Source: GCA-002708315 sp964460905 (GTDB taxonomy: Bacteria; Bacteroidota; Bacteroidia; Bacteroidales; F082). From it: 64,000 nt of DNA. Position 1 is the stretch's first letter. Each line of letters opens with the position of its first letter. The translations under genes were made by a program, and so were the position numbers. Shown here piece by piece: positions 1 through 7,955 of this stretch. Where the stretch lies: assembly GCA_964460905.1 (NCBI GenBank), contig CAYWRM010000003.1, positions 62,001 to 126,000 of the forward strand, written 5' to 3'. Below the pieces are notes generated by a model. That model was not told where the DNA came from and did not search any database. It saw only the letters and a program-made list of their open reading frames with translations.

Positions 1-75
1 ATCAATGCATAATACATCTGCTTTTTGAGAACTGTCGGCATTTATTATTATCCCGTTTTTAATTAAAATTTTCAT
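1..75 (-). CDS. Dihydropyrimidinase/hydantoinase, N-terminal fragment
   Basis: The window edge leaves only the first 25 codons. The ATG is the reverse complement of 73-75 and reads MKILIKNGIIINADSSQKAD. This is the usual opening beta-strand of cyclic amidohydrolases of the D-hydantoinase/dihydropyrimidinase family (LIKNG, then an acidic residue, then ADV). The metal ligands lie outside the window. It is downstream of an SsnA-like gene on the same strand. In E. coli hyuA also sits in the same island as ssnA, ygfK and xdhD, which supports the call. The enzyme would open hydantoin or dihydropyrimidine-like rings. With so few residues another amidohydrolase (dihydroorotase, allantoinase) cannot be excluded. 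Confidence 0.6.
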   Translation of the reverse strand, partial: MKILIKNGIIINADSSQKADVLCID

Positions 76-137
76 TATCTCATTATTTAATGATACAATG
101 GTTTATTATTCTACTACATTTTGCACCATTATACCAA

Positions 138-758
138 CTATAAATCTTTTTCAAATAAACCTTCTTCGTTTTTTTTAAACCCTAATTTCTTCAAGTAGCT
201 ATAGTGTTTAGGTGTACCTTCCTGAGTAATTATTTTCTCAAAACCATCTTTCTTGAAATGATCTTTTAAATGATGGTAAACATATTTTCCATTTTTATAA
301 TCTCGGTATTCAGGAATCACAAAGTCAAGACCAACTTTTAGAATATTCCCATCTTCCCTGTGAGCCAAAAATATTCCAGCTACTGCCATATTTCTAAGCA
401 CAAAAAAACTAATCGTATTCATTTCTGCTTTGTATTCAAATTTTGGAAAAAACTGTTGAATTTCAGTCTTATGAAAGTCTAAAAACTTAAGCAGATATTT
501 ATTGTCCCCTCTTACTTCGAGCGTATCAAAAAGATGATTTTTAGTGTAAATTTTAAGAAGATAATAAATATCAACTGTTATGATAAATCCATTGAGTGCC
601 ATAACCGGATATGCATCAATAAAAAAACCGTAAGTAGCGAAAGATGAAGCACCGACTAGATTTATCCACCTAAATTTTACTATCGAGTTCATTGTCATCG
701 AAAGGGCAATTACTCCCGATGCAGCATAGCCTATCCACTGTAATATTTCAGTATCCAT
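138..758 (-). CDS. YgjV-like membrane protein fused to a GNAT-like domain
   Basis: Residues 1-70 hold about three short hydrophobic helices like the inner-membrane protein family YgjV. The remaining ~130 residues are soluble and resemble a GNAT acetyltransferase core: a hydrophobic strand pair around FFVLRN..VAGIFLA, then a YHHLKDHF helix, then HYSYLKKLGF, the typical GNAT C-terminal motif of the form Y...LGF. The substrate is unknown. It lies between the hydantoinase and aminohydrolase genes, in their orientation, but separated from the latter by a four-helix-bundle cassette. It may therefore be a passenger and not a catabolic gene. Family assignment is by pattern only. Confidence 0.6.
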   Translation of the reverse strand: MDTEILQWIGYAASGVIALSMTMNSIVKFRWINLVGASSFATYGFFIDAYPVMALNGFIITVDIYYLLKIYTKNHLFDTLEVRGDNKYLLKFLDFHKTEIQQFFPKFEYKAEMNTISFFVLRNMAVAGIFLAHREDGNILKVGLDFVIPEYRDYKNGKYVYHHLKDHFKKDGFEKIITQEGTPKHYSYLKKLGFKKNEEGLFEKDL

Positions 759-773
759 ATTTTAGTTTGTAAT

Positions 774-1209
774 GTTGAAAGTTTGTAAGTTGAAAGTTTA
801 GAAAGTTGGTAAAAGTATATTTAAAGAGTTTTAATTAATCCAGATAACAATTTTGATATTTCTTCTGACAATGAATAGAGTTTGGTAAATTCATTTTCTG
901 AAATTTTGTCGAGTTCTTTTGCAAGGTACAGCATAGATCTTACTTCACCGCATGAGCCCTTTGCTATAAATAAAAAATATTTGAACTCTTTATTGCTTTT
1001 ACGTTCAAATCCTTCTGCAATATTGTTCATAATAGAAACGGAAGCACGTTGTATTTGGTCTCTAAAACCAAAGTCCCTGCTTTCCGAAAATAGAGAATAA
1101 ATCATTACTGACAACTCTTTACTTTTCTGCCATGAGATAATATCCTCAAAACGTTCTATTATCATAAACTAAACTAAACTTTACACTTTTAACTTTTTAA
1201 ACTTTCAAC
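774..1209. mobile_element. IVS-like cassette: four-helix-bundle gene between inverted AT-rich flanks
   Basis: The left flank begins GTTGAAAGTTT (774-784), and its exact reverse complement AAACTTTCAAC closes the right flank (1199-1209). Further imperfect copies of the GTTGAAAGTTT motif run inward on both sides (785-815 and 1175-1198). The only gene inside encodes a protein of the family found in 23S rRNA intervening sequences, which are themselves framed by complementary ends. The segment separates two genes of the purine island. Mobility is inferred; no target duplication was identified. Confidence 0.5.
821..1165 (-). CDS. Four-helix-bundle protein, 23S rRNA intervening-sequence (S23) family
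   Basis: The 114-residue product is all-helical. It carries the family signature: an N-terminal F(E/D)DI..WQKS.EL segment, a central FRDQIQRASVSI...IAEGFER core, and an FLFIAKGSCGEVRS..YLAKEL helix. Members occur inside 23S rRNA intervening sequences and as stand-alone genes scattered through Bacteroidota genomes. They are structurally related to the Avd accessory protein of diversity-generating retroelements. No reverse transcriptase or variable repeat is visible nearby, so a DGR role is not supported. The cellular function is unknown. Length and motifs are complete, so it is not a remnant. Confidence 0.85.
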   Translation of the reverse strand: MIIERFEDIISWQKSKELSVMIYSLFSESRDFGFRDQIQRASVSIMNNIAEGFERKSNKEFKYFLFIAKGSCGEVRSMLYLAKELDKISENEFTKLYSLSEEISKLLSGLIKTL

Positions 1210-1213
1210 ACGA

Positions 1214-2485
1214 TTATAATTTCCTCCAAAGTCTTAACGATTGTTCTTTTGTAAAGTTATGTATTTTTTTCTCATCAACAGTTTGAATAATCCTATCTTT
1301 CACAATCATTTTTCCGTTAGAAATAACATGTATAACATGATTTGAGGTTAATCCGAAAAGGAAATGGCCTAAAAAATTATCTTCATTTATTTCTGTTGGG
1401 GTATCATAATCCAGTACCACTAAATTATTCTCTCCATCACCAGAAAAATTATTAGTACTTAAATAATTATGTACTTTTCTAATACGATAATAACTTGTTA
1501 AGAAATCGATTTCATCTTTACCCTGTCCAACAAAATAAGCAGCCTGTGCACTTCTCAACATGTTACTGTGCATGCCATCGGTGCCAAGCATTATATTGTC
1601 ACCCAGTGACCTGGAATTAAAATAACCAACATTATTGTTCAAGTTACTCTCCGTATTCTGGACTACAAAAGCAGGAGAATTTCTAATAATGTTTCGCTCA
1701 TTTTCATCAATATGTAAGCAATGGGCAAGTATTGTTTTAGAGGAGTCAAGTACACCAAAACCGTCTAATCTTTGAATAACTCTACTGCCATAATTTACAA
1801 GGCAGAATTTCTGATCATAGAGATCTTCTGCAACATGAATGTGTATACCTGAGTTGGCTTTTTCCATCAATTCAGCTGCCTTTTTCAACGTACTATCACC
1901 AACTGTAAAAGACGCATGAAGTCCAACAAGCCCTTGGTTCTCTTTCAAATAATTTTCAGTTTCATCTAACCCCTGTGTCGCTTTTTCTTTTCCATCTCTA
2001 TCGGTAATTTCGTAGCAAAGCAAATTACTAATTCCCACTTTTTCAAAAGCATTTGAAATTACTTCAAGTGATCTATTAATAAAATTTGGTGATGCATGAT
2101 GATCAATTACAAAGGTTGCTCCTGCTTTTGCGCAGGCCATTGCTGTTGCAAGTGCACTTGCCTCTATCATTTCTTTGTCGAGTGCTTTGTCGAGGTTCCA
2201 CCAGATATATTTTAAAATTTCAAAAAAATCAGAAGGTGATTTTTTAGGTGCAGGCATCCCTCTGGATAACGCTGAATATGCATGGTGATGACCAATGGCA
2301 AATGATTTGGTTACAAGTTTGCCTTGGCAGTCAATTACTTCGTCATCGTTTTTAATTGAAATTTTATCAAACTCCTTAAAAAAAGATATTGTACCGTTTA
2401 TCCCTATGCCTATTTTAATGTTAGTAACTGAGAATTCAAGTGTTCTCCAGTCTATAAATGTTGCGTTTTTTAGTATTATAGCCAT
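1214..2485 (-). CDS. ssnA: SsnA-like aminohydrolase (amidohydrolase superfamily)
   Basis: This 423-residue metal-dependent deaminase-type hydrolase belongs to the chlorohydrolase/guanine-deaminase branch. Visible metal-site elements are GHHHAYS near residue 65, LHASF near 190, HIHVAED near 215, AHCLHID near 255 and the late aspartate in GTDGMHSN near 300. Length fits SsnA. SsnA-type enzymes are placed in anaerobic purine or urate degradation with YgfK and the Mo hydroxylase. The likely reaction is hydrolytic deamination or ring hydrolysis of a purine-derived heterocycle; the exact substrate cannot be read from sequence. It lies downstream of the Mo hydroxylase on the same strand, with a palindromic repeat in the 130-bp gap that could weaken read-through. 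The first motif is HHH instead of the common HxH; one histidine is probably spare. Confidence 0.8.
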   Translation of the reverse strand: MAIILKNATFIDWRTLEFSVTNIKIGIGINGTISFFKEFDKISIKNDDEVIDCQGKLVTKSFAIGHHHAYSALSRGMPAPKKSPSDFFEILKYIWWNLDKALDKEMIEASALATAMACAKAGATFVIDHHASPNFINRSLEVISNAFEKVGISNLLCYEITDRDGKEKATQGLDETENYLKENQGLVGLHASFTVGDSTLKKAAELMEKANSGIHIHVAEDLYDQKFCLVNYGSRVIQRLDGFGVLDSSKTILAHCLHIDENERNIIRNSPAFVVQNTESNLNNNVGYFNSRSLGDNIMLGTDGMHSNMLRSAQAAYFVGQGKDEIDFLTSYYRIRKVHNYLSTNNFSGDGENNLVVLDYDTPTEINEDNFLGHFLFGLTSNHVIHVISNGKMIVKDRIIQTVDEKKIHNFTKEQSLRLWRKL

Positions 2486-2521
2486 ATATAGTTACTGTTA
2501 ATTAATCAATTTATTTGTTAT

Positions 2522-2600
2522 TGTCATCTTGAACAAAGTGAAAGATCTCCAAGTTAGCATTATTGAGATTCTTCTCCGCCTAAAGCGGATCAGAATGACA
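2522..2600. repeat. Dispersed palindromic repeat (REP-like)
   Basis: The element has termini TGTCATCTTGA (2522-2532) and TCAGAATGACA (2590-2600), which pair at 9 of 11 positions. An inner AGATCTCC...GAGATTCTTC pair adds to the fold. It is of the TGTCATnnnGA type common between genes in Bacteroidota and is related in plan to the element at 25742-25837. It sits between the Mo hydroxylase and ssnA genes and could act as a transcript-end or processing hairpin. Confidence 0.6.
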
Positions 2601-2618
2601 AAAACACCATATCTCAAA

Positions 2619-5165
2619 TTATCTCTTCAGTGGTAGCTTAAACCTCTTAACCCCATCAAAAGCAAAAAATGCATTTGCAACTGCAGCGGCAGTTGGAACT
2701 AATCCTATCTCTCCAATACCTTTAGCACCATAAGGACCAACCGGGTCTGCTACTTCTACCCCTTTAACAATAATTTCAGGTGTTTTGTTAGCCCTTAATA
2801 TACCAAGTTTTCGCATTTTATCACTTATTAAAAATCCATCTTTCATGGGAAGATCTTCTGTTAAGGCATAGCCCAACCCCATGTGAACTCCACCTTCTAT
2901 TTGTCCTTCAAAAAGCATGGGATTCATAATTTTGCCAGCATCGTGAGCAGCAACTACTTTTGAAATATTACCTTCTTCATCCAGTATACATAATTGGGCG
3001 GCATATCCATAGGAATAGTGAATTATTGGGTTTTCACTAGTAGAGCCGGGTTTGCATGTCCAATCACAAACAAATTCACCTTTATAAGTTTTACCCGAAA
3101 GTTCCTGCAAGCTACTGTTTTTCAAATCGTTTTTTAAACCTCTGGCAGCATTTATTACAGCAAGACCAACCAATGCAGTAGCGCGTGAAGAAGTTGTCAT
3201 CCCAGTTTTTATTTGGGCATCCGTGTCAACAACAACTCTAATTATTTCAGGATTTATTTCTGTTTCTTCACATAAAGTTTGTAAAGCCATATTGTGAACG
3301 CCTTGTCCCATTTCCGTCCAGCCATGTTGTAGTATTACCTTCTTATCAGAAATAATCTCAATTATAACTCTGGATTCATCATTCATGCCATTGCCCACTC
3401 CAGAATTTTTTATGGCACATGCTAATCCGGCAAATCGGGCATTATAAAAATCGTCTTTAACAGCATCGAGGCAAGCACGAATACCAACTCCTTTTAATTT
3501 TTGTCCTGTTGATGTAGTTAGCCCGTCAACCAAAGCATTGTCGTATCGGAATTTCCAGCGATCGAAACTTGCCTGTTTGCATATATCGTCGATACAACTT
3601 TCGAGAGCAAAAGCCACTTGGTTAGCCCCAAAGCCTCGCATTGCACCGCTGGGAATATTATTTGTGTAAACTGTTTGAGCTTCAATGTCAATTTCAGGGA
3701 TAAAATAACCTCCGGATGCATGGCCTGCAACCCGCTCCATAACCTTCATTCCTACCGAAGCATATGCACCGGTGTCACCAACCGCACGTAATTTTAAGGC
3801 AGTAATTTTTCCTGATTTATTAGCAGCTATATTAATATCCATAAAAACAGGATGGCGCTTTGGGTGCAAACGTATCGACTCTTCACGAGTTAATGTTAGT
3901 TTGACAGGCTTATTAAGCAAAAATGCAAACAAAGCAGTTTGTCCCTGAACACTTAAGTCTTCTTTGCCACCAAATCCTCCTCCGTTAGGAACAAGGGTAA
4001 CACGCACTTTTTCTTCGGGTAAACCTAAAACCATTGCTACTTGCCTTTGGTCTTCATAAACCCCCTGACTTTGGCTAAAGAGTTCAATTCCCCCTTCTCC
4101 ATCAGGACGTGCAACAGCAGCCTCTTTCTCCATGAATCCATGTTCAATTCGTTGAGTTTCATAGTTTCCTGAACTCACAAAATCTGCTTTTTTTATGGCT
4201 TTGTCAGCATCACCAATTGTGAACTGTGTTGTTTCAAAATTATTTGGTCTTTCCTTATGTACCCTTTCCCCATTGATTGCCTTAAAAACATCTGTTTCAG
4301 GTTTATAAACTTCATATTCAACTTTAATTAAGCTGATAGCTTCACGTGCAATTTTATCGGTATTAGCAACAACTCCTGCTAGCACATCACCAATATAATT
4401 TGTGGTTTCGCCTTGGGCTATCATTACCGGCCAATCTTGTAAAATAAGGCCTACATATTGCTCGCCAGGAATATCTTCTGCAGTATAAACACGATGAACA
4501 CCTGGATGTTTTTCTGCCAAAGAAGTATCAATTTTTAAGATTTTTGCTTTTGGATGGTCACTAAATTTCAGCGCAGCAAACAGTATGTTTTTTAAAAAAA
4601 TATCATCAACAAAGTTGCGCTTACCTATTGCGGTTTTGTAAGCATCATATTTTGGATGCGAAACGCCTATTTTACCGGAAGTTTTTTTAATTTCAAGATT
4701 TTCATTTTTACTGATAACCTCTCCGGCATAAACAATTGCTTCCTCAATTTTTTTGTATCCTGTGCAACGACACAAATGTGGTTTGATGGCTTTTTGAACT
4801 TCTTCAATTGTTGGATGAGGGTTGTTTTGAAGTAGCACTTTTGTACGGCTAATAAAACCAGGTGTACAAAATCCACACTGAACAGCACCTTTATTCACCA
4901 TTGCTTTGGCAATAGTATCTAGTATATAAGGGGGAAATCCTTCAGGTGTAAAAATCTCAGCATCTTGTAGTTTGTTCATTTTTGTAACGCAAGAAAGCAT
5001 TGCCTTACCATTAATTTCTACTGTGCAAGCCCCACATGCTGCCTGGCCTGAGCAACCATCTTTAACAGAAGTAATATGTTTGTCAATCCTCAAATAATGC
5101 AACAATGAAGTATCAGGATTACCATCGTAAGTTTGTGCTTCTCCGTTTAATGTAAAAGAAATCAT
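2619..5165 (-). CDS. xdhD: Xanthine dehydrogenase-like molybdenum hydroxylase, [2Fe-2S] + Mo domains fused (XdhD type)
   Basis: In this 848-residue fusion, residues 1-~155 carry two [2Fe-2S] clusters: a plant-ferredoxin-type site (GCSGQAACGACTV ... LSC) and CGFCTPG...HLCRCTGY. From about residue 165 the protein is a molybdopterin hydroxylase large subunit. It has the GGGFGGKED loop, the AMRGFG arginine loop, and GIGEIGL near the end, which supplies the catalytic glutamate. There is no FAD domain, so electrons must pass to a separate partner; YgfK is the obvious candidate. The plan matches E. coli XdhD, proposed to act on hypoxanthine/xanthine-type purines. Its ATG overlaps the stop of the upstream PLP gene (ATGA), so translation is coupled. 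Whether the active site carries selenium instead of sulfur cannot be seen. Divergent MocA- and XdhC-like genes fit its maturation. Confidence 0.85.
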   Translation of the reverse strand: MISFTLNGEAQTYDGNPDTSLLHYLRIDKHITSVKDGCSGQAACGACTVEINGKAMLSCVTKMNKLQDAEIFTPEGFPPYILDTIAKAMVNKGAVQCGFCTPGFISRTKVLLQNNPHPTIEEVQKAIKPHLCRCTGYKKIEEAIVYAGEVISKNENLEIKKTSGKIGVSHPKYDAYKTAIGKRNFVDDIFLKNILFAALKFSDHPKAKILKIDTSLAEKHPGVHRVYTAEDIPGEQYVGLILQDWPVMIAQGETTNYIGDVLAGVVANTDKIAREAISLIKVEYEVYKPETDVFKAINGERVHKERPNNFETTQFTIGDADKAIKKADFVSSGNYETQRIEHGFMEKEAAVARPDGEGGIELFSQSQGVYEDQRQVAMVLGLPEEKVRVTLVPNGGGFGGKEDLSVQGQTALFAFLLNKPVKLTLTREESIRLHPKRHPVFMDINIAANKSGKITALKLRAVGDTGAYASVGMKVMERVAGHASGGYFIPEIDIEAQTVYTNNIPSGAMRGFGANQVAFALESCIDDICKQASFDRWKFRYDNALVDGLTTSTGQKLKGVGIRACLDAVKDDFYNARFAGLACAIKNSGVGNGMNDESRVIIEIISDKKVILQHGWTEMGQGVHNMALQTLCEETEINPEIIRVVVDTDAQIKTGMTTSSRATALVGLAVINAARGLKNDLKNSSLQELSGKTYKGEFVCDWTCKPGSTSENPIIHYSYGYAAQLCILDEEGNISKVVAAHDAGKIMNPMLFEGQIEGGVHMGLGYALTEDLPMKDGFLISDKMRKLGILRANKTPEIIVKGVEVADPVGPYGAKGIGEIGLVPTAAAVANAFFAFDGVKRFKLPLKR

Positions 5166-6400
5166 CTTAGTAATTCTTTAAAATTATTAATTGTTGGTAA
5201 AATTGCGGTCGGTATACTTAAGACACTATTAACTGTCTTTAAATCCTTTAATCCACTTCCCGTAAGTAGAACAACATTTTTAGAATAATCAGATAAACTA
5301 TTAGTATTATTGTAAGTAAGCATTCCTGCAAATGCCGCCGCCGCCGCAGGTTCAGCAAACAAACCAGTGTTTTTTGAAAGAATTTGCGAAGCCTCTATTA
5401 TTTCTTGATCTGAAACCGAGATATATTCTCCGTTGTAATCTTCAAGATATTGTTTAGCCATATAAAAATTGCGAGGAATATCAACAGAAATTGAATCAGC
5501 AATTGTTGTGCTTTTTCCTATTTTAAAATCTATGTTTTTTATATTGCTAATAAGGTTATTACTGTTTTTGGCCTGAACTGCAACAATGGTTGGCATATGA
5601 TCAATAATTTGAAGCTTTAATAGATCTTCAAAGCCCTTATAAACTCCTGAAATTATCACGCCATCGCCAACGGGCACAAATATCCTATTGGGAACATCAT
5701 AATCCAACTGTTCAAAGAGCTCAAATGCTACGGTTTTTTTGCCTTCGATTGTTAGAGGATTAAAGGCAGTATTACGATTGTACCAGCCAAATTCTTCAGT
5801 TGCTTTTATACTCAGGTCGAAAGCATCATCATAAGTTCCTTTAACAGGGATGATTGTTGCTCCGTACATTAAAATTTGAGTAAGTTTCGCAATTGGTGCA
5901 GACTGAGGAACCAATATTATTGCTTTTTGCCCCTGCGAGGCACAAATTCCGGCCAGCGACGAACCTGCATTTCCGGTTGATGCAGCTATAATTGTATCAA
6001 ACCCATTTTCTTTGGCATAGGCGGATACAATTGCAGAAGCCCTGTCTTTAAATGAGTAAGTAGGATTCTGTGAATCATCTTTTAAAAAAAGATTAAATGC
6101 TAATTTGGAATTATTGATTTCTTTTATGGAATAAAGTGGTGTATTTCCAATTTTAAGGTTTGAAAGGCTTTCGGTATTGTCTATTGGAAGTAATTCCAGG
6201 AAATTGCTTTTTTTAAGTTTGTTAAATGTAACGCCCTTTTTAATTAGTTCCGCGTAATTATAGATTGTTTTGAGTACTCCTTTTGGAGGTAGTAGGGGTG
6301 AATTTGTTTTGTTACAATCAGGGCATAAATATAATAGTTGCGACCCCATAAATTGAGTTCCGCAGTTTGTGCATTTGAAGATGTATTTTTGGCTATTCAT
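5162..6400 (-). CDS. Threonine-synthase-like PLP enzyme with N-terminal zinc ribbon
   Basis: This fold-type-II PLP enzyme opens with a CTNCG...CPDC zinc ribbon, as in threonine synthase and cysteate synthase relatives. The PLP lysine lies in SFKDRA. The phosphate-binding loop is STGNAGSSLAG. I placed the start at the ATG at 6400, because a longer frame from GTG at 6451 adds 17 residues with no family likeness before the zinc ribbon. Its position inside a purine-degradation operon argues against threonine biosynthesis. A beta-elimination or ammonia-lyase role on a diamino- or ureido-acid intermediate is an inference from the YgeX (diaminopropionate ammonia-lyase) present in the corresponding E. 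coli island. It is not an obvious YgeX orthologue. The stop overlaps the start of the Mo hydroxylase. Confidence 0.7.
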   Translation of the reverse strand: MNSQKYIFKCTNCGTQFMGSQLLYLCPDCNKTNSPLLPPKGVLKTIYNYAELIKKGVTFNKLKKSNFLELLPIDNTESLSNLKIGNTPLYSIKEINNSKLAFNLFLKDDSQNPTYSFKDRASAIVSAYAKENGFDTIIAASTGNAGSSLAGICASQGQKAIILVPQSAPIAKLTQILMYGATIIPVKGTYDDAFDLSIKATEEFGWYNRNTAFNPLTIEGKKTVAFELFEQLDYDVPNRIFVPVGDGVIISGVYKGFEDLLKLQIIDHMPTIVAVQAKNSNNLISNIKNIDFKIGKSTTIADSISVDIPRNFYMAKQYLEDYNGEYISVSDQEIIEASQILSKNTGLFAEPAAAAAFAGMLTYNNTNSLSDYSKNVVLLTGSGLKDLKTVNSVLSIPTAILPTINNFKELLR

Positions 6401-6466
6401 TTTGAAACTATTTATTAATACACGATATTCAAAATATTGTTGCTGAGCCACTTGGTTATTAAACCT

Positions 6467-7933
6467 CTATAAATATTCCTTCAGCACTCCAGTTCTTTCA
6501 TTAAATTCCATTATTTCCTGATCCCATTCTTCAACTTTGGCATAGCGTGATTTCCAGTAATTGTCGTCATACCACTGAGCATTTAATTCTTCAACGGTTT
6601 TGCCTTGTTGCTCAATCCATGTAAAATATTTGAGATTGTGCATCCGTTTTTTCTCATAATAATTCATCTCAATCATATGGTCGATGTTAAGTCCAAGTAT
6701 GTCAGCATCAAAACTAATTGCTGCATCGCGGTTTGTAAATTCACCATGCAGTTGGTTTTCTTCCGATAATCGTGATTGGTACATCTCCATCGAATCGGTT
6801 GCAACTGAAAATACAACATCATTTTCATCCATTTCGTAGTATTTTGCTAGCTTAATAGACCCCATTAAGTTTGCAATTGAAGAAATACCAAGCAGGCTTA
6901 ATTTTTCAACTAATCCGGCATCAATCCCAAGTTCGTTAATAAGGTAAGCTTTCCCAGCATCTTCATTAAACAATCGCATCAAGCGGATATTAGGATTATC
7001 ATCGATGGCAGCAACCATATCCATATTTTTTATGTTATGAATCCATGGAACATGCTTGTCTCCAATACCTTCAATGCGATGTTCGCCGTAACCATTTTCC
7101 AGTAAAGTAGGGCATTGCAGTGCTTCGCCAGCACAAACTTTTATGTTAGGATAAATTTCTCGTAGATAATCAGCACTACCTAATGTGCCTGCTGATCCTT
7201 GTGTTAGGAATAGGCCTGTGAAGCGATTGTTATCTTTTTTTACAGAATCAAAAACTTCCTCCATAGCCGGGCCTGTAACAGCATAATGCCACAATGAATT
7301 TCCAATTTCTTCAAATTGGTTAAGGTTAACAATATCATCACCTCTTTCCGCAATAAGTTCTTTTACTTTATCGTAAATTTCTTTCACATTACTTTCGGTT
7401 CCCGGAGTGGCAAATACTTCAGCTCCTACTTTGTGCAGCCAGTCGAAACGTTCTCTCGACATACCTTCAGGTAGAATCGCAATCGATTCACAACCAAGTA
7501 AATATGAGTCGTATGCGCCTCCCCGACAATAGTTTCCGGTTGATGGCCACAGTGCTTTTTGCCTTGTAGGGTCAAATTTTCCGGTAACTAATTTTTCAAC
7601 TAAAGGACCAAATGTTGCACCCACTTTATGTGCACCTGTTGGGAAATATTTTCCAACTAATAATATTACTCTTGCTTTTATACCTGTAAGCTCTGCTGGT
7701 AACTCAATATAGTTTACATCCCCAAAGCCACCACCTGAATTTACAGGTTCGTTTTTCCAGTTAATGCGGAACAGATTGAGTGAATTCAAATCCCATAATC
7801 CAATTCCTTTTAACTTGTTTTTTATCTTTGCAGGGATAAGATCAGGATTACGCATCTGTTTATATGTAGGTAGAATCAAGTGTCTTTCACGGCATCTTTG
7901 AATTGTATTTTCTAGTACTTTTTCTTTCGTCAT
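6467..7933 (-). CDS. Fold-type-II PLP-dependent enzyme, function unassigned
   Basis: The 488-residue protein has tryptophan-synthase-beta/cysteine-synthase-like landmarks. The presumed PLP lysine is in PTGAHKVGA near residue 100, the substrate/PLP loop is WPSTGNYCRGGA near 130, and a glycine-rich phosphate loop sits at TQGSAGTLGSADY near 245. The C-terminal ~90 residues are charged and tyrosine-rich (YYEKKRMHN, YWKSRY) with no recognised domain, making it longer than simple O-acetylserine lyases (~310). It lies 22 bp after ygfK and ahead of a second PLP gene, so the two are probably co-transcribed. The likely chemistry is elimination or deamination of an amino acid released by purine ring opening. 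No substrate can be named from sequence. Confidence 0.65.
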   Translation of the reverse strand: MTKEKVLENTIQRCRERHLILPTYKQMRNPDLIPAKIKNKLKGIGLWDLNSLNLFRINWKNEPVNSGGGFGDVNYIELPAELTGIKARVILLVGKYFPTGAHKVGATFGPLVEKLVTGKFDPTRQKALWPSTGNYCRGGAYDSYLLGCESIAILPEGMSRERFDWLHKVGAEVFATPGTESNVKEIYDKVKELIAERGDDIVNLNQFEEIGNSLWHYAVTGPAMEEVFDSVKKDNNRFTGLFLTQGSAGTLGSADYLREIYPNIKVCAGEALQCPTLLENGYGEHRIEGIGDKHVPWIHNIKNMDMVAAIDDNPNIRLMRLFNEDAGKAYLINELGIDAGLVEKLSLLGISSIANLMGSIKLAKYYEMDENDVVFSVATDSMEMYQSRLSEENQLHGEFTNRDAAISFDADILGLNIDHMIEMNYYEKKRMHNLKYFTWIEQQGKTVEELNAQWYDDNYWKSRYAKVEEWDQEIMEFNERTGVLKEYL

Positions 7934-7955
7934 GTTTTAAAATTATTTCTTCGGT

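Noticed and set aside
882..1100. Plus-strand open frame inside the four-helix-bundle gene
   Set aside because: It is antisense to a clear family member and has no likeness or spacing of its own.
821..1165. Diversity-generating retroelement accessory (Avd) gene
   Set aside because: The protein family is related, but no reverse transcriptase, template repeat or variable repeat was found nearby.
6401..6451. N-terminal extension of the threonine-synthase-like gene from GTG
   Set aside because: The ATG at 6400 directly precedes the zinc ribbon; the extension has no family likeness.
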